From Certhia americana (Eukaryota > Chordata > Aves > Passeriformes > Certhiidae), in contig CM031858.1 of NCBI GenBank assembly GCA_018697195.1, positions 94,204,298 to 94,268,297 of the forward strand: a stretch of DNA of 64,000 bases. The letters run 5' to 3'. Shown in pieces: positions 13,836 through 27,639 of this stretch. Below the pieces are notes generated by a model. The model was not told where the DNA came from. It was given only the letters and a program-made list of their open reading frames with translations, and ran no database searches. Numbering within the stretch: the stretch's first letter is position 1; each line of letters begins with the position of its first letter. Made by a program: the position numbers and the translations under genes.

Positions 13836-15225
13836 GATCAACATGCTTGCCATGAGTACAAAGTTTGTAATTTAACATTCCTCCTTGGTCTGCCAAGCTG
13901 ATCCCTGCAGGCAGATATTGGTGGAAGTCTTGGAAGCCACTTGGAAGTCTTTTGAACTGACTGCAAAGATTTGAACATATGGGTCACTCTGCACAATTTG
14001 GGGTTTAGTTTCAGAGACAATGATTCACTATTGCCTAATTTTGGAGATCATATAATTGCTTTGCAATCAGTGCTTCTTCTTAAAGTGTTCCTAACTAGTG
14101 TGTAAAAGCAAGTAGTTTATGTTAAATGGCCGGAGAAACAGTTTGTCTACTGCATGTAACCACTGTGTTTATGTATCAGTGTAATGTGTGTAATACATTC
14201 ACAAGTTTATGCATTCAGTGTCCTCCTGGAAGTGTCAGAGAGCCACAGTGCCCCCAAGCACTAGATTTAGCATTTGATGCTCAGATGTAGTTTTCAGATC
14301 TATAAAGTGTCTTCATCCTTACAGCTCCCCACTGGCTGTGTTTTTCAAGATGTTAAGGAGCTTGGTACTCTTCCCGAGTCAGCTGATTTATGCTCAGTCA
14401 GAGAGGACTGAGGCAGCCCATTGAAGTTAGGCTAAGGGAAGCTGTCATCATCAGGATGATTAAAAAACCTCTTTGGACATATGATGCAATACCAGTGCAG
14501 GATAGCCCTGCTGCAGGTCCAGGGCTCTGGCCCCAGCTGATGCTTCTGCCCGGGTGCCTGAAGTATGGCAGAACCACAGGTGCAAAATCAGAAACAGAAG
14601 GAGCAGGCAGGAACGGTTGTTCCTGTGGATTTTTCTCTAAGCAGTGAGGAGAATGTGAAAGAAGGTTAGGAAGGCAGAAATACCAACTTGCATAAATGGA
14701 AAACAGCTTAATAAATGCACTGCTGACACAGCAGAGGTGAGATCTTGCTGCCCGGTTGCTCCACATGCCCCGTTGTGACAGCTGGGGCGGTTGAGCAGGG
14801 TAGCACGTATCTGCTCCCCTCTGCAAGTTTTCATGTTGCAACTCCTATATGGATGTCTTCTGGCCAAAAACTTCTCTCAGGCATCACTTTAGGAAGCATG
14901 TTTTGACACTGCCTGCTTGCATATGTACTTAGAGGGAGTCACTGCAGGTGTCACTGCAAAGACAACTCTTCTTTCATGTGTAGTTGAAAGGTTGCAAAGC
15001 AAAGAAGTCAGTGAAAATTACTTAGTTTTCTTTGAAAAAACCAAACCCTAACTCTTCCTCATTACAATTGTATGAATTTAATGAAAATGTATATCAACAG
15101 TGGATATATCTGGGAGGAGGTGATTAGTTTTGATATGAAGCATTTGGTTTAGAACACTCCAGATCAAGGACTTGCAAGGTGTAAAAAGTATAAAAAGTGT
15201 TGTGTAAACCAAAATGGTACTCTGA

Positions 15226-15244
15226 TTTTTTTTTTTTTTTTTTT
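15226..15244. repeat. Poly-T tract (19 T)
   Basis: An uninterrupted run of 19 T, in a TA-rich neighbourhood. On the minus strand it reads as poly-A and could be a retrocopy tail, but no body is recognisable. Confidence 0.9.
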
Positions 15245-15458
15245 AATTATTTTAAGCACATCAGTAATTTAAGCGCCTGGGGACAGAAGTGGCCCTTCAT
15301 TGTGACTGTTTGTGGAGAGGTGACCTTAACAAGAGTTACAGGCCTGCTGTACCCCTTACTTACCCCTTTCTTCAGAGGAAAGATTTAGTATGGTGTGGCT
15401 GACTCAATACTGAGGGGTGTGGGTTTTTGGGTTTCTTTTTGGATTTAATCCGTATGCC

Positions 15459-15483
15459 TTTTTTTCTTTTTTTTTTTTTTTTT
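15459..15483. repeat. Poly-T tract with one C
   Basis: Twenty-five bases of T with a single C, about 215 bp after the previous T tract. No retrocopy body is recognisable. Confidence 0.9.
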
Positions 15484-17439
15484 GGGTGGTTGTGACACTG
15501 ACATAGGTGAAAACCAGGTCTGCTGAGAAACTTCATTAACACACTAGATGTCCTGTGTAACTTTGCCAGGGTGAGGAGGAAGGGATTTGGTTGGGATGTA
15601 GCAATTGTCAAGTATGCTGAAGTGTGGTAAGACCAACTGGATGCAGTCACCAGGGTGCAGTCAGTTCTGATTGAGCTGTGCTTAGTTACTCTTCCTGTAC
15701 TTACTGACAGGTGAGGCATCCTGCAGTGTAGCAGGCATCTGCATGTTTAAGCTAGGTCAAACAGTACATGATCTTACAGATTTAATAATCTGGGGTGGTT
15801 GCACAGCATAACAAAAAGAGTTTGCATCCTACTTCAGATTAATGAGATCTGTCTCTTAAAGCAGGGGGTTTAAGATATAATTACTCTGTATTTATATAAC
15901 AATCACTTGTGGTGTAAGCGAGGTAGCTTATATAAACTTTTCGTTAGGATTGTTTTTGTTACTGTGAATAAAAAGTTGGTTTATTTCTCTTCTAAATAAC
16001 ATTTGAAAGTCAGATGAAGCTATTTTTTTTTTCCCCTGCGCATTGGATGTAACCACTTTAGCGGTGCAAATTGCAGCAAAGGTATTTGTTGCTTTATGCA
16101 GATTCAACAAAGTGGAAGTTCTGTCTTGTGCTGTATGGGTCTCTTCTTCCAGGGCCAGACTTCTTCAGCAGCTGAATCTCATAAGAAAGAGCTCCTGCCT
16201 CTCGTGTCGTGGTGTCTGTCTTTGTCGGAGTGGCTGTGCAGTGGAGGGGTAGGGGTGGAAGAGGTGGAGACACAAGGGCAGGGATATAGCCTGCAGGTGT
16301 TGGCTCACCTCCATGGAATCGTTGGGACATTTTTGTTGGAGTTGGGGTGTGCTTTGAAGTCTTTCTGGTGGAAAGCCTGCCTCCTTGCCCCTGTCTTCGC
16401 TTTCAGGTGGTAGGTTTTCTACCTACACTTTACCAGAAGTGTAGGTTTAGCTGCCTGTGCTTTATAAGAACAAAATGTTTCCTGTGGCAAACAGAAATTG
16501 CATGCAGAAACCCATGTTTGATTTCTCAATTCTGAGTCTCTCTGTTCTTACAGAAGAATGGATTTGCTGCAATGTTTTGTTTGACTTGTTAAGTTTTAAA
16601 GGAAAAGATTCAAACTGGGCTTTTCAAGACCATGTCAAGTATTTAAGTCATTGTCTTGGCCAGCAGAGAAGACCTGGGACAGCTGGGAGGTACAAAGGAA
16701 AACAAAAGTACCTGTTCAGTTAAAAATGCTGGTGTAGATTAAGGAACCTCTAACATTTTTATGCCAAAACTCAAACAGCAGTTTCAGTTCAACTGTTGAC
16801 TAACACAATCATTGCCCTTGTTGCAGCATCTGAGTAACTGTGAGGAAATACCTGAGTATCTCCTAGTTGCTGATGGTGTCTTGGTGACCTCATGAAGTGA
16901 TGTGTGATTTTCTCCCACTGGTGCCTGAACACATGCTGCTGCTGGGGCATTCTTCCATCCACGGTGGACAGGACTGAGCGCTAGGCATCATCTCTGTGCT
17001 GCTGCCTATCCTTGGTTGAAACTGTTGTTGCCTTCTTGGTGCATAGAAGCACATTCCACATGAATTTTGAATGCCGGCATCTTACTCTTCAGTTAGGAGT
17101 GCAGGCAGCCCTGTTGACCTTGAGCTTGCTAAAGTGACTATCCTAGTTGGTTTTATGGGGTTTCCTTCTGCTTCTGTTTGCTTTTCAGTAATGGAAACTT
17201 GCCGCTGCTCGAATATTGAGAGTGAAATTTTAATTGCTAAATAAAACTTTAGTTATTTGTATAAATTATGAGGAAATCAGTTAACAGCTTTGTGTTTCTT
17301 ACTGTTCTGGTTATGCCTACTAGGAAACTTTAAGGAAATACATGAAGCTGTCAAGGCTGCAAAAGCAAGAGAGTCTTGTTCTTGAAGAGAAGAGACTTGG
17401 ATAGCTCATAAAATCGCAGCCTTTGGGTGCTGTGGAGAA

Positions 17440-17760
17440 GTAAATTGAAGTCATTATGACATTATGGCAGAGAGCGCCTGATCTGCCAAACTGTCAGTGC
17501 TTGATGGACGTGGTATCTACTGACACGATGTTGCACGAGTGCCAGCCAGTTTCTCTTTCTGTCAGCGCAGTGTTGATACTGCCAAGTGCCTGTTATTCCC
17601 TTGAACTACTGCACGTGTAGAAAAAGCTGCTGATCAATACTATAAAAGGGCAATTTATGTTTGGTGATTATCAGACACGTATTGATCTGTCTTTCGGTTA
17701 TGGGTGTGTAATGTTAGGAAATCAGTGATTGAGACGGTTGATGTATTGGTAACAGATAAT
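17440..17760. promoter_or_regulatory. Candidate conserved regulatory block
   Basis: About nine CpG in 300 bases, with a GCACGTG E-box-like site near 17611, a GATTATCAG GATA-like site near 17666, and CATTATGACATTATGG at the left end. The text is mixed and non-repetitive, unlike the T-rich intron around it. This suggests an intronic enhancer, but only cross-species alignment could show constraint. Confidence 0.25.
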
Positions 17761-17918
17761 TTCTCTAAATTACAACATAAGCATTTGCAACACTTAATAA
17801 CTTGCCAGATAAATATAGTTTCCTGACAGCTTTCCAGCATCAGTTTCTTTTGGGAGCTGAGTCACTAACGCCCTAAAGTTTAGGAGGAAAAAAATCAATG
17901 AAAGTATCAGGAAGTGAC

Positions 17919-17980
17919 TTTTTTTTTTTTTTTTTAAATCTGTTTGGTGTGCTTTTTTTTTTTTTTTGTTTGTTTGTTTA
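17919..17980. repeat. Two poly-T runs with a (GTTT)n tail
   Basis: T17 at 17919-17935, then 17 mixed bases, then T15 at 17953-17967 followed by three GTTT units. Simple sequence, with no evidence of function. Confidence 0.9.
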
Positions 17981-20900
17981 ATGCAGCACAAAGTAAGCAT
18001 CCCAAAGAAATGATCTTACCGCCCTGCTATGACTAAGTGCCTCCAAAATGAGTCTGGAAGCAGGTTCTGAAAGTGGAGATGCAGCAGAAACAAAGGTGAA
18101 AGTTGAAAGAGCAAATGCCAATGTTATGCAAGATAGCAGATGAGAAATGATTCAATAATGGTTACAAGCATTCATACAAGGGGAGGAAAACCCACCCAGG
18201 TTCCCACTTAACAGTATTGATTCCATGCTTGAAAAATGAACTGTGCTTTATTGCATCCAAGTTGTAGAGAATGCTCTCCACGGATCCAGGGAGAGGTACA
18301 ACAGGAGGGTTTTTGCTATGTGCTTAGACAACAAAGTAATATGGGAAGGATTAAAGGACTTCTCAGGTGAAGTCATCCTCTATTTAATGCTTATGCAGAA
18401 AGCACTGGCATCTTATAGTGTTGGCTGAATATATTTTGGAGGATTAAGGATATTTCTGCCCCTGTATGAGTGACTGTTGAAAATAAGATCAAAGCTCCAG
18501 TCTTTTATTGGCACTCACTCATAGCAAGGGTGTATGCTTTGTATTTTACCGTGTCATAATTTCTAGGGGTTTGTTTACGTTTGTTTGAATTTTTTTCCTT
18601 GTTTTTGTGTGTGCGATAGTTTGTCATCTCTAGTGCAATACACAAATTAGTTATCCAGGTAAAAACTGTAAAATCTGGATGACCTAATTACAGATTCCTT
18701 AATTTGCACTCCAGTGTCCTGTTACTAAGTATTCCCTTGCTCAGAAGAGCTGAGTACTTGGAAATCCCATTGCAGTCAACGGGAAATGCAATAATAAGCA
18801 CTTTGAAAAGCAAGCTTTCCTTGTTAAGCACTTAAACACGATGTTTTGTAGAGATACCCGAGACATGAAAATTCTTTACCTAAATTAGTATCTTAGTTAG
18901 TATCTCCAGAGCCAATGAAATGTTTGAAAAATATTTACACATCATTAGGGAAATTCCAGGTTTAATTTTAAATAATTCTGAATCTTGTGGGTATTTTTGC
19001 TTGGAACAGATGAGTGGAATTTAATTATGTATTTTAAGTACTGTCTTCTTGGAAGAAATTTTCAGGTTTCACAGTGAAATCTCTGATCTTGTTTTCTGTT
19101 AAATGTGCTGTGTTGTGGCTCTACTCATATTCAAAAGGTATGAGTGGTTTTGAAAATAAGAGTAGCCCCATTGGACTTGAGCAGATTATTTATGTGTGTG
19201 AAGTTACTCAGTTGCATAAGTGTTTGCAGTACTGGGGGTTGCATAAAGTTTCATTTAATGGCTTAATTTTATTTTTTACCATTCTTAATAACTTTATTTT
19301 TAAGATGTCTGAAAAACATGTATTTACAGCACAGCTCACTCTCTGCATTTGTTTTCAGGAAGGAAAATCATTTTAGGTCAACTTCTGTTCATGTAGAAGG
19401 AAAAAAAATTGATGTGGAAATAGAACGGATTTTGGCTTTATGCATGTTTCGTCAGTGATACAATGGATTCATTCATAAACTTTTAGTAAGATGTATTTTG
19501 GTATTTTTCCTTTCATTGTAAAACATAGGTGCAAGTTTTCCTGGAGAATTAACAACACAAAAGCCTTAATTTAGAGTTATAATTACAAAATGATGACTTT
19601 ACCATTCAGAGCAGTTTAATAGTTTTATGTGAAATGAGGCTTTCTCAAATGCAGGCCTCCTTAGGACACTGTGAATAATGTGCAACAGATAATTACGTTC
19701 AAGCATTACACAACAAAACATGGAAATGATAAGGCTACATATTTTAGGAAAGTGTATTCATGAATGGTTTTAAATACATCCTGAAATAGTTACATACAGA
19801 ATGGACATGCTGTGAAGCTGAGGACATCCTAGATTTCCTCAGACGATATACAATACTTTTTGTTATTAAATTTTAAGCAGGATTCACTGTGTCCTTTTAT
19901 GTAGTTGTTCTGGTACTACCTGGAAGTTTAATGGTTTCAGGCAACTTTTAGTTTGCTCTGCAGACAAATTTGGGCATTTTCAAAGTAGCAGTTAAAACCT
20001 ACTGAACTCCCATGCACTAAAGGGTAAACCAAAAAGTACTTCTTTCAAAAGCACACACTATAACCTCCCTCGCTCTGTTTTTCCCCACTTCCTCCTGTGT
20101 GCTAGAGACTTTTTTTTCCTTTCTAGCTATGCATTCTTGAGTACTTATCACTAAATTATCTGATTAACTTTGGCATAAAAAAAGCCAATGAGGAGGCTTA
20201 CAAAAAGCGTAGCTGAAGTTTTCAAAGGAACCTCCATAACACCATTTCTAAGACTCTTCAGCTGCTTTGAAAATTTCAGTTTATGCCTCTTTCATTGTCT
20301 GCCTGTATTGTGCATCTGTGCACGTGCAAGTATACGAAATGTACTGTATGCTAAAACTGGCTAAACATCTGTTTCAAATTAAATGTAATCATTGAGGAAA
20401 GATTGCTTTAGGCTCAGGTTATTTCACCAATATTCTACATTGAACTTCTATTCAAACCCAGTATTGCCTGTTCAGAGTCTGTGGAGTTGGAGTGAGGCTT
20501 GAGTGAAAAGAAAGGTCTTCATGTGACTGGGTGCCAGAATGAGCGAACTTCTCAAAGGCATTTGACCTGTGGATCTCACTATACCAAGATATTATCAGAG
20601 TAAAACATTACAGCTCAGGCTAACTAATGGAGAGGTTATGACATGTGACTTTTGGCATAAGAGAGCTACTCAAAGCATGAGGTCAAGAAGACACGTTTTC
20701 AAAGAAGGATGCTCTTGCCTGCTTCTAAATCACTTTGTGCCCTCTGAAGCTGGGGTACTGGTCTCATCTCTTAGTGCTTTTCTTAAGATGAAGGATGGCT
20801 CTGGTTTTAGAAAAAGTTTTTTTTTTTCATCTGAATCACTGCTATAGTAGCTCAGATTTTAAGGAAATGTCCTCATGATTTGCATGCTCTGTTATTTTGA

Positions 20901-22289
20901 TACGAAATATTAACAGTGTCTGTCACAAAAGGGAATTTATTATTATAAAATTAATTTTTTAAAAGAAAAAAACATTGCAGCAGTTTAGCTCAAAGTCAGC
21001 CATAGTAAAGCCACAGAGTGCTTGCTATGTCACTGAAATGACACTGAATTTTATGACAAGGAATGGTAATACTTGATTATCCTTGGAAGTTTTGTACAAG
21101 AGGTTCCAATTCATGTTAGAAACCAACACTGTAGTATTAGGAAAGCTACACACTACTGTGGTCTGCAATTTACATATCATGTGCTTCACTGAAGATTAGC
21201 TTTATTAAATTAGCCACTGCTTGCAGATCTGCTTCAGCAAGACCAAATCTGAGGTTTTTTATTTTTTTTTTCTTTCCCTCATTGATGAAACAAGCAGAAG
21301 CAGACAGACTTGCTGCATGTTGCTTCTCCATTCATGGAAAAGATGAATTCAGAGCTATTAAGCCAGTTTCCTGTTTAAATTGCTGGATTTTTTTTTGTTG
21401 CCCAGAACTGGAATTCAAATGAAGCAAGAACCAGCTATTTCTCTCTGACCTTGACACATGTTTGCTTTTCTTGGCGAGCTGGAAAAATGTTAGAACAAAC
21501 TTTATGGCAAGACACTAAGAGAATAATTAAAACCTTACATGTAGTTTTTAGCTGTTGGTTGTGTTTCTTTAGAGAATTAATTTAAATAATTATAGATAAA
21601 TAGAAGTGTGACACTAGGAGAAAATCTGTCTGTGGATGCTGGAATTGAAGGGTGAAAACTGTGATTTTTTGCGCATTTTATGATTGATTATTGATGATTG
21701 TGGCAACTCTCCTTGGAAAGGTTTTATTGTACTGAATGAATGTGACCGACTTTTAACTTCAGTCTTTGTTCTGTAAGGTACTTTAAATGAGGAGCGCCTT
21801 TGGTGCTCAGCAGCTGCATTTCTTCTTTTAGTGTTTTCATCAGTGCAGAGCAAGAACAACAATGTGGAGATAATGTAATTACAAAATGCATAGATGTTGT
21901 TTCACTTACTTGCTCAATAGGCCAGAGACTCTGGAGTATGAACCAGTGTAGCAATAAGAATTCTTCTAATAAGGATGCATTTACAAATGAAATAGCTTTT
22001 AAATTTGATATTTCTTTGCTGTGCTAAAGATAGGTTGTGTTTTTATGCCTTGGAGTTTTGTATGTTCATGTCAGGGGGTTATCAGAGTAGTTTAAGTATT
22101 TTGGGTTGCAGATCCCTTATGAAGAAATGCAACATGATACAAGAGATGTTGCGCTTTTGGTTTATTTGATGTGTACGGAAACACAGTTCTCCTCAGTTTT
22201 GTGAAAAATACCTGTCTAATAATATCAGTACAAAATGTGGCTCTTTTCTCCAAGCCTCACACTGTGCAGTTAAACCTAAGCTGGGCTAT

Positions 22290-22520
22290 GAATTGCTCTT
22301 TTTTGCAATACAAACGTGAGCTCCGTATTGGCATAGCTCACCGCCGTAATTAGCTGCTGCCGCACAGGCGTGGTGGCCAAGGGTACAAACTATTGCAAGC
22401 ACATTTCTGGATCTGCATGTGTCGTTTTCATTTACAATGTTAATGTAGATGACAAACACTATTAATACAGGATAATTAAAGCGTGCATCTGTAACTTTCT
22501 GACATCTCTGCAGTTTATTT
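22290..22520. promoter_or_regulatory. Candidate conserved regulatory block (TAATTA plus CpG)
   Basis: About eight CpG in 200 bases around a GCCGTAATTAGC core (22343-22354), followed by several ATTAAT/TAATTAAA sites up to about 22480. Homeodomain-type cores flanked by CpG and by GC-rich text such as GCTGCTGCCGCACAGG are unusual in this AT-rich intron. Of the intronic blocks it is one of the better candidates for a conserved non-coding element. Function is inferred, not shown. Confidence 0.3.
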
Positions 22521-25500
22521 TAGGCTGCAGGAAGCATTATGAACTCTGAAAAAGATGTAAAGAGAGATAGATTGAAGTTACTCAAAAGAATTTGAGATTT
22601 AAATGTGAAAGCCTGTAAAATTACTGCTCTTTCTCTTATTTAGATATTAACATATATTTCATGATTTCTAAACTACTTTGGTCAAGGGCTCATATAGATT
22701 CTGGGTTAGGAGAAATACTTTAAAATAATTGTTGGGATGAAAGTTGATAATAGATGAGTCCAGCTCTTTTTAATGATTTAAAGTTGTTACTCAGTTAAGT
22801 TAGACCTTGCTGCACTGGTACACATCTGGTCATTACTTTCTTTTGGCAGGATTGCCCTAACAGTTTGCGTTCATTAATAGCTACCAAATGACTCTTAGAA
22901 AATAATTAAAATTTCATGTGATGGTATTTGTTATACGATGGCCATATTGTTGCTGGAAAGTGAAATCAAATGCTTGTTAGCTGCACAATTTCTATAGATG
23001 AGCTTCACTGTTTCAAACAGAGAAACTATTGGTTTTGCAGTGAAAGCTGTGAAGTTTGGTGTGTGTGCAAATACACTGATAATGTCCTTTCTTCATAGTA
23101 GCATGTCCTTTACTCAAAAAATCTGTGTACTGAGTACTCTTTAAATCTTTTTTACTGACATCTTTTTTATATGTCATTGTTCAAGATTTAAAAAATCCCT
23201 GTCATTAATTACCCAAGTTTATTAATTTGACTTTTGTCCCTTCCCTTTGGCTGCAAGATAATTGCTGTGAGTGGTCACTCTAGTTCATTTAATGGAGGCA
23301 CAAGGAGGGTGTCCTTGAAGCCTCTTGTAGGCAGCCGTGGCAATGTCTGGTTTGTAGTAAGGGTGGTGTCTGTGTTCCTGACGGCCTGTGAGGTGCGAAG
23401 TAGTGACACACAAACAGAGCAGGTAATAGAGTGGGAATGTGTGGTTTTCAGAACTTTGGGGTTTTTTTGTTCCAGGGAATCAGCAGTGTTTGCCTTCCCA
23501 GTTTGAAAGTTGTGTCGTCAGCTCTTCTGTACTCTGCTGACCTCTCGCATGTGTTCATAAGAAGGCAGGGAAGGGAGTCCTCTTTACCTTGCCCAGGCAT
23601 ATTCCTGCTGCTGTGCCAGAGATGGTGGCTGTGCTCTGGGTCGCTGCAGTGCCAGCTGTTTTGCAACTTGCTGTGAAAGATAAGCCTTGCCCTGAAATTC
23701 TGCGGCCACATAGAAGTGACTCCCCACCCTTCAACTGGAGGTGGCTGGGCTTAAGATCTGAATGCTGGGAGGCCTTTACTCTTTTCTTGTACAGCAGCAG
23801 ATGGCTTTGGATTTGTTACTAATAGTCATGGGAACGTAAGAGGGTCTGAACTGGGTCAGGCTGAAGATTCATGTGCTCCATCCCTTATCTTTCCTCTCAC
23901 AGTGCTAGGAGCATCAGAAGCCTCCTGGGGTACTCTCTGTTAGACCAGATTGCAGTTCAGTGACTAAGTTAGAGGTCTTATGTGAGTCTTTTTGGTTTCT
24001 TAGCCTGGATGGACTTTTCTTTCTGGAGTTTGTCCATTTGTAAATATTAAGCCTTATGTGAATTGGTTAGATAGTGGGTAGGTGTGCTAGGCAAACTGGG
24101 AACTTACTTAAAATTTTGGGTGTCTTGGTTTCCAGCTGATGTGCATCTTGTAGGCTCAGGCAGGGTTTGAAAAGAATTCTAGTGCAAAAGAAAGTAATTC
24201 TAAATGTATAAAGAAGGTAAATGTCAGCCTTGGACTTTAAAACAAGAACTGAAGGGCTGGTGTCTCCCTTCTTGTGTGGGTGTAATTGTGTAGTGATTAC
24301 TAAAGTCATAGCAGTAAGTCAGGAGGGACACTTGTCTGACTCAGGTTAGAATTTGACCCTCAGTTTGTAACCAAAGCCATGAGTGAGTGTAAACCTCTTG
24401 TAAGCTGGCAGTCTATCTGCAAGCCCCGAGATGAGAGAAACTTGTTGAAAAATGAGCTGTATCCAGCTGCTGTAATGGGGTTCCCAAAGAGCAGATGCCT
24501 TGTGTGAGAGGTATCATCTTGACCAATGACAGGTCCCGTTGATGGCCAAACACCGCCTCAGAGGCTGGACCAGCTTCTCTTGCTCCATTCATCTATGTAA
24601 CAGCATGAGACCACCTTTTGCACCTTTGGTTTGTTATCTGAAGCATATGAAGGAACAAGTTATGAGTTGATAATACACTAGAGAGTAAGTGATAAAACAG
24701 AGGCTATTCTGGACTTAATTTTCTAGCATTATTGCTGTATCTCAGAGGGTTGGTCTTTTGACTTTTCCTTTATGGGATGCCTAACAATTAGGGCTGAAAC
24801 AACCTCTTACTGGATTTGGTGTTAGCAGATGCTGTAACTGCCTTTAACTGTTCCCAAGATAGACACAGCTTTTCAAATGACAAACCTAGTGAGACACAGT
24901 GGGGTTTGTTACCTCCTTCAGAGCTGTCTTATCTTACAATGGTGGTGTCACCATCTATTCTACTTATAGTCAGGGTTATAATGGAAACTTTCTGGCAGAA
25001 GATCTTTTTTTGCCTAAATTTTTGATTACTTCTAAATCCCATGGAGTAAGTGGAAGCTGTGCACGCTCTGTGCATTTGATTATCCATCCACTGAATGTCT
25101 ATGTGGAGGGATTGTTCTGGGCCCCTGCATTAGATATTTAAAGGTAAGCTGTTGTAACCATCTGATTAGTATTTTGTGAGTGAAGCAAAATAATACCACA
25201 TCTGTTTGCTTCAGTTACAGTTTTCCCACTTACAGTTTTGCCAGTGGGAAAGGTAGGGATCATTTCCGAAAGCCCCTTCTTCTGCAGTCCAGTGATTCCA
25301 AAAGAGAAAGTATATGTCTGTGAGAAACAGAAAGTTCCTTGACTTCATGGTTATTGGAGGAAGCTTGAGATATGACTGAGTGTACTATAAAAGCTCAAAA
25401 GACAATGAGAGAATCCACAGCTGAGTTATGGTCAAAAACCTCACCGAAGTTGATGGATGTACCATGATATTTGAGTGCTTGACCCATGAGGTTTATTGCT

Positions 25501-27639
25501 CTGAGTTGGCAGTACTGTAATAGCCATTTTTATTTTGCTTTCTCTGAAAGTTTTATCCATACCAGGTTTTGGATATTGTATTTAATTAACACTTTGATTT
25601 TAAATGTTAATTGAATGAATCATGCTTGAATTAATGAAGTTCAGGAGATACTTGGAAGCCTGTCAAAAAAGAAGTGTGACAGAATGAAGGACAATACTTT
25701 TAGTTGTAAACCTGTATTTTCAGTGTTGTGGTATTGGAAAGAATTGTCCTGTTTGAATACAAACCTGATTTAAGGTTTAAGGAAGAAGTTTCCTTATTTT
25801 TACAAAATACTTGATTATAGATAAGGTGGTGTACTTTTGACCCCATACACAGTAGTAACAACGTGTACGTTTTTCTTTCAAGATTTTTTTTTTTTTTACT
25901 GTTGGTCAAATTGAGACTTTTTTTCTTACATATATAGCAGGTTTTTACTTGTGAGAAAATAATCTCTTCAGATTATAAACAGTAGCTTTGGTTAATGTAC
26001 CCATTAATTAAGGAGGTGAATATAGGTGTGCTTATCTAAAACCGTTAAAAAAAACTAAAGTCCCAAATCCTCTAAAGTATTAACGATGTAGCTGACTGTT
26101 GTAAACCTGCCAAAATTAGATTGCACCTGCCTAAAAATGTGCTTTTAGTCCGGCATTTTCTACAATTTATGCTTGCTATTTCTACTGAAATATAAACCTC
26201 CATGGCATAGATTGCTTTTTATTTGTATGCTCCTTGTTTAGTGCTGCAAGTGGAGTAGCCATGGAGTACTAAAGGTAATATATAGTTATAAATGGTTTGT
26301 TTTGGTAGTAAGAAGTGTCAGGTAACTGTAGTGTAGTAGTTGTTTATATAGAGAGTAAATATAATACTGTGATGTTACATCATGATTATTTAGCACTGTC
26401 TATGGTGCAGAAGTATATTAAATAGGGAGTAAATGAGTAATAAATGGGTGAGATACAGAGAAGTGAAAGCAGTGGTAAAGATGGATAACCTAAAATAGGA
26501 GAACGGTCTTTATGTATGTGGCCAAGACAAATGGCATTTGTATGTTAGGAATAGCATCACAAAACATCCCATAATGAACCAGCCACGCTGTAATCCATGC
26601 TTATTTGTTGTGTAACAGGTTTAAGGATTTAGCAGTGTGGCTCAAATTCTGCTCTTGGAGTTAAAGAGTCACAGTTACATTGTGCTTCTCTGGTGGAAAA
26701 TCTACTTGCTTCAGCATTGCCCTGAGGGGTGAAGGAGTATATTTCTGTTTGCAGAATGGTAGAATTTCTGATATAAAGCAGCATGCTTATGCTGGAGGAA
26801 AGTGAGTTTGAAAAGCTTTCAAATCATACTTACCGTCCCAGGTGTAGAGACACTAACTTCTGTAAGAAGAATCCGTCACTGAAGTAAGCATCACCTCTAA
26901 GGATCTTACCCTTTAATTTGATGTTCTGCATAGCCTACTTTTTTTTCAGTTGCTTGTGAAGAAATGGAGAGAGAAGTGCAGCACATGAATTCTATTTGTC
27001 ATTGCGCTTCTTGTTTGTTATTAAATATAAATGCATAATGGTGGCTGAAAGTGTATGTTTCAAAAAAGCATGCAGGCTAGAGGTTAGTGACATGTGATTT
27101 ATGCCTTGTTATCTTCTTTACTGGCTTAGCTTTACCATTATTTGATGGTCCTTTTGGTTAACTTAAGAGATTAACTCTGGGTAGGCAGAAAAAGGGGTTA
27201 GTTTACTTTTAGAGCTCATGGGAAAGAAGCTATTTCTCAACTTCTGTCTGTACCTCTGATGAAAAGAGGGACTTTGACTCTTTGAAAAGGTGAATCTTGA
27301 CTTTATAATGATAATTTGCTCTTAGAAATTATTTGAAGTTGGAATATTTGGCACTGTTTAAAAGCACATAAAAGAGCACGTATAAAAGATCTCAAGTTTC
27401 TGCCTTGAGGAATATACATACCAATTAGAACATAGCAATACGTAGTACACATATTACGCATCGGGGGAAAAAACTATACAAAACTGAGTGACGGATTTAA
27501 TTTTAGAAAATAATTTTGAGTCATTTGTGGAAAATATAATTTATAATGAATGAAAATACAATGAAAAGCCAGTTCTAAATGCAGTGTCAGAACACAAGGT
27601 CGTAAGTGGGAAACTGATATAAAAGATGTATTAGGGAGG

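Noticed and set aside
14398..14841. 147-codon minus-strand ORF
   Set aside because: No motif, overlaps other frames of similar length, and lies in a GC-richer patch where stops are rarer.
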